This document shows, in pieces, positions 61,767-64,000 of a DNA stretch of 64,000 nucleotides. Both the position numbers and the translations under genes were made by a program. Origin of the DNA: Paracerasibacillus soli (GTDB lineage: Bacteria; Bacillota; Bacilli; Bacillales; Amphibacillaceae); the NCBI RefSeq assembly GCF_034006335.1, contig NZ_JAWDIQ010000001.1; one strand, 5' to 3'. Numbering within the stretch: position 1 is the stretch's first letter; every line of letters begins with the position of its first letter. The notes under the pieces are model-generated. The model saw only the letters and a list, made by a program, of their open reading frames with translations. It did not search any database and had not been told where the DNA came from.

Positions 61767-62679
61767 ATGTGGTTAGAATTACAAGTTTTTGGCTTTCGGG
61801 CGTTGTGGAGTCCTTACTTTTTCACTTTTGTCGTTTGCCTCGGAATAGCATACTATCTTATTACGGGACCTTACCGGCATAAATTTGGTGGAAATGCTAA
61901 ACCAACAATCGGCCAACAAGTGGCATTTTATTTGGCTTTAGTGTTACTTTACATTTTGAAAGGTTCCCCTATTGATTTATTAACACATATTATGTTGTCA
62001 TTTCACATGGCCCAAATGGCATTATTGTATTTAATTTTTCCGATTTTAATTATTAAAGGCTTACCAGTGTGGATTTGGGAAAAGGTTGTACTAAATTCGG
62101 TGCTATATCCTTTCTTTAACTTTGTTAGTAATCCAATCATTTCTATTTTATCTTTTAACGGATTATTTTCGTTATACCATATGCCAGCGATATTTGATTT
62201 TACAAAGTCGTCTATTATTGCGCATACCGCTAGTACAATCATTTTGCTAATTGCGGCATTTATCATGTGGTTCCCTGTTATGTCACCTTTAAAGGAGTTT
62301 GACAGGTTAAAACCATTGGTAAAGATATTTTATGTGTTTGGTAATGGGGTATTAATTACACCAGCATGTGCGCTTATAATATTTTCAGATGTGCCATTAT
62401 TTGCCGCTTATAGTGCAACAGGTGCATGGGTACAAGCTTTGAGTTTATGTGTGCCAGGAGATGTTTTAGCAGGAATGAATTTTGGAATATCTGGACAGAG
62501 ATGTTTTCGCCGTTATCTGTTTTAGATGACCAACAATTAGGTGGAATCATTATGAAAATAGTTCAGGAGCTCATATATATATTTTCATTTTAGCTCGTGT
62601 TTTCTTTTCTTGGTTTACAAAAGAGAGTTTAAAGGTTGATCCAATCGATCCACTGCCTGATACAAATGTAATAAAATAA
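61767..62679 (+). CDS. ctaG: Cytochrome c oxidase assembly factor CtaG (two frameshifts)
   Basis: About 303 residues, seven TM, Bacillus-type CtaG (caa3_CtaG), needed to build active caa3 oxidase. ALWSPYFFTFVVCLGIAYYL, LLTHIMLSFHMAQMALLYL and IAAFIMWFPVMSPL are visible. Shifts near 62495 and 62570; repaired C-terminus ARVFFSWFTKESLKVDP. Start ATG 61767 behind GAGTGAGG. Confidence 0.9.
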
Positions 62680-62724
62680 TAAGTTCGTGCATCATAACAT
62701 AAAGGAAAAATAATGATAACCAAT

Positions 62725-62757
62725 AAAAAAGACGTGTATTTACACGTCTTTTTTATT
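62725..62757. terminator. Two-way terminator between ctaG and the YtvI-like gene
   Basis: AAAAAAGACGTGTA / TACACGTCTTTTTT with 2-base loop. Confidence 0.92.
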
Positions 62758-62758
62758 A

Positions 62759-63817
62759 CTAGATTTTAAAATTTATCGAAATTATTTCTGCTTCTTTTGC
62801 AGAATGAAATGCGATTACGATAAGTGGCCCAAGAATGATGCCCATTACACCAAGCAATTTGACCCCTAAAAACATGGCAATTAGTGTTGCCAGTGGTGAT
62901 AATCCGATATGTTTACCCATTACTTTAGGTTCTACTATTCTCCTAATTGCTAGCAGTATAACAGCTAGTATGCTTAGTTGAATACCCATTGGTGAATTAC
63001 CAGATAAGAACATAAATAGTGCCCATGGTGCCAATATAATAATGGACCCTATAATAGGAATTAAATCGATAATCCAAATAACAAGTGCCATAATAATCGC
63101 AACTTCTGGTACGATGATTAGTAGCCCGATTAATGAAACAGAAAAGATTATCAAACTCACTAAAAATTGTGCTTTAAAAAATCCTATTATAACATTTGAT
63201 AAACGCTCACTCATAAAACTAACCTTTTTTGCAGTGGATTCACTTAAAAGATTGTAGCCTTTTGATTTTATAATAGGAAGTTCAAGCATGACAAGGAACA
63301 GTGCAATGATATAAACTAAAAAGCTAATGAGATATTGTGGTACCTTAGATACAATTTGCGAAATATTATCAATGGTAATAATATCTTTTGCACGATCAAT
63401 TATACTTGTTAGATTTTCTTGTATACTAGTTGTAACCTGCTTGACAAATTCGGGAGGCAAATTATTTGCATATTGTCGGAATACGTCTTCCCAATGTTGA
63501 TAAACTTGATTTAAAAGATTTAAGTATGCTGGAACATCCTCAACAAAATTTACCACTTGAGCGACAGCTTTAATAACAATGTAAGTACCTGCAACTCCAG
63601 TGATAACTAGGAAAAGGAGAAATACAATAATTACTGAGCTTTTTCGACCAAGACGTATCGTAGATTGAATCCAACGTACAATTGGATTTAGCATCAGTGC
63701 AGTAAGAAATGCGATAACTAAAGGCAAAGAGATAGGTAAAATGATATATAACAAGATAATGATAAGCGCAATAAATAGAAATGTCTTCCATTGGCGCTTT
63801 GTAATTTTTCGTATCAA
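62759..63817 (-). CDS. AI-2E/PerM-family permease, YtvI-like
   Basis: 352 residues, intact. Eight-TM UPF0118 protein: N-terminal PISLPLVIAFLTALMLNPIV, central extracytoplasmic domain, then LIPIIGSIIILAPWALFMFL and LATLIAMFLGVKLLGVMGI. B. subtilis YtvI belongs here and is listed as a sporulation protein; others export AI-2 or exchange Na+/H+. TTG start at 63817 behind AAAGGAG with a long (12-base) spacer. Downstream neighbour of ctaG, not the usual Bacillus order. Confidence 0.75.
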   Translation of the reverse strand: MIRKITKRQWKTFLFIALIIILLYIILPISLPLVIAFLTALMLNPIVRWIQSTIRLGRKSSVIIVFLLFLVITGVAGTYIVIKAVAQVVNFVEDVPAYLNLLNQVYQHWEDVFRQYANNLPPEFVKQVTTSIQENLTSIIDRAKDIITIDNISQIVSKVPQYLISFLVYIIALFLVMLELPIIKSKGYNLLSESTAKKVSFMSERLSNVIIGFFKAQFLVSLIIFSVSLIGLLIIVPEVAIIMALVIWIIDLIPIIGSIIILAPWALFMFLSGNSPMGIQLSILAVILLAIRRIVEPKVMGKHIGLSPLATLIAMFLGVKLLGVMGIILGPLIVIAFHSAKEAEIISINFKI

Positions 63818-63938
63818 TGTTAATTTGATTCTCCTTTCCAGTTAGAATACGATACGACGGAACCTTATTATGAATATAGCATTAAAATTTTCTTTTGAAC
63901 AGATATAGTTAAAAAATTTATATTTATCATAATAAAAA

Positions 63939-63976
63939 AGCTAATGCACACGCTATGATTTCGTTGTGCACTAGCT
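63939..63976 (-). terminator. Terminator of a minus-strand gene beyond the window
   Basis: On the minus strand AGCTAGTGCACA / TGTGCATTAGCT with one mismatch, then TTTTTTATT. Confidence 0.65.
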
Positions 63977-64000
63977 AATCTTTATGTTCTATCTTTACTT

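Noticed and set aside
1..64000. tRNA or rRNA genes and insertion sequences
   Set aside because: No cloverleaf with acceptor/TPsiC signature, no rRNA text and no transposase domain was recognised on either strand.

Overview
The window comes from a low-GC, spore-forming member of the Bacillaceae. Evidence: a germinant-receptor operon, a SpoVA operon, Spo0E-like and YlaJ/YhcN-type genes, and long gene-order conservation with the Bacillus subtilis chromosome (ykyB-ykuE-ykuF-ykuL-ykuS-ykuU-ykuV, yknUV, ktrC-rnjA-rpoY, def-ykyA-pdhABCD-SR1, yktAB, ylaF-ylaN-ftsW-pycA-cta). Two Ktr K+ transporter genes and a betaine/choline carrier fit a halotolerant genus of the Oceanobacillus/Virgibacillus type; that placement is inference.

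Layout. 1-1404: permease tail and a zinc-free MDR oxidoreductase. 1497-5534 (minus): ger operon AA-AB-AC plus a 52-codon two-TM gene, behind a good sigma-G promoter. 5804-7031: dicarboxylate symporter. 7306-11003 (minus): seven-gene operon DUF1657 - YhcN-like lipoprotein - spoVAC - spoVAD - spoVAEb - DUF1657 - DUF421/DUF1657, the arrangement known as spoVA2mob, linked in B. subtilis to highly heat-resistant spores. 12213-14515: moeA-moaA. 14545-20126: ywpF, ktrD, signal peptidase, and small genes (Spo0E-like, FbpB-like). 20405-29052: yku/ykn block. 29341-34784: ktrC, rnjA-rpoY, ykrA, def, ykyA. 35165-40222: pyruvate dehydrogenase operon, E2 carrying two near-identical lipoyl domains. 40223-43627: repeat-rich spacer, BCCT carrier, deacetylase and an SR1/SR1P dual-function RNA locus. 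43783-50507: nitronate monooxygenase-like gene, ykt and yla genes. 50654-62679: ftsW, pycA, ctaA and the caa3 oxidase operon ctaC-G, with a strongly decayed ctaB relic between ctaA and ctaC. 62759-63817: YtvI-like permease.

How parts work together: the ger receptor senses germinants and SpoVA proteins move dipicolinate; pdh and pycA feed acetyl-CoA and oxaloacetate to the TCA cycle; ctaA makes heme A for the oxidase encoded beside it. KtrC/KtrD and the BCCT carrier serve osmotic balance.

Quality warning: about 30 genes are interrupted by single-base shifts, nearly all in homopolymer runs and each repaired by one base. They look like sequencing errors, so these are annotated as whole genes. 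The ctaB relic is different: many stops, shifts and substitutions. Three families of dispersed structured repeats occupy the spacers.
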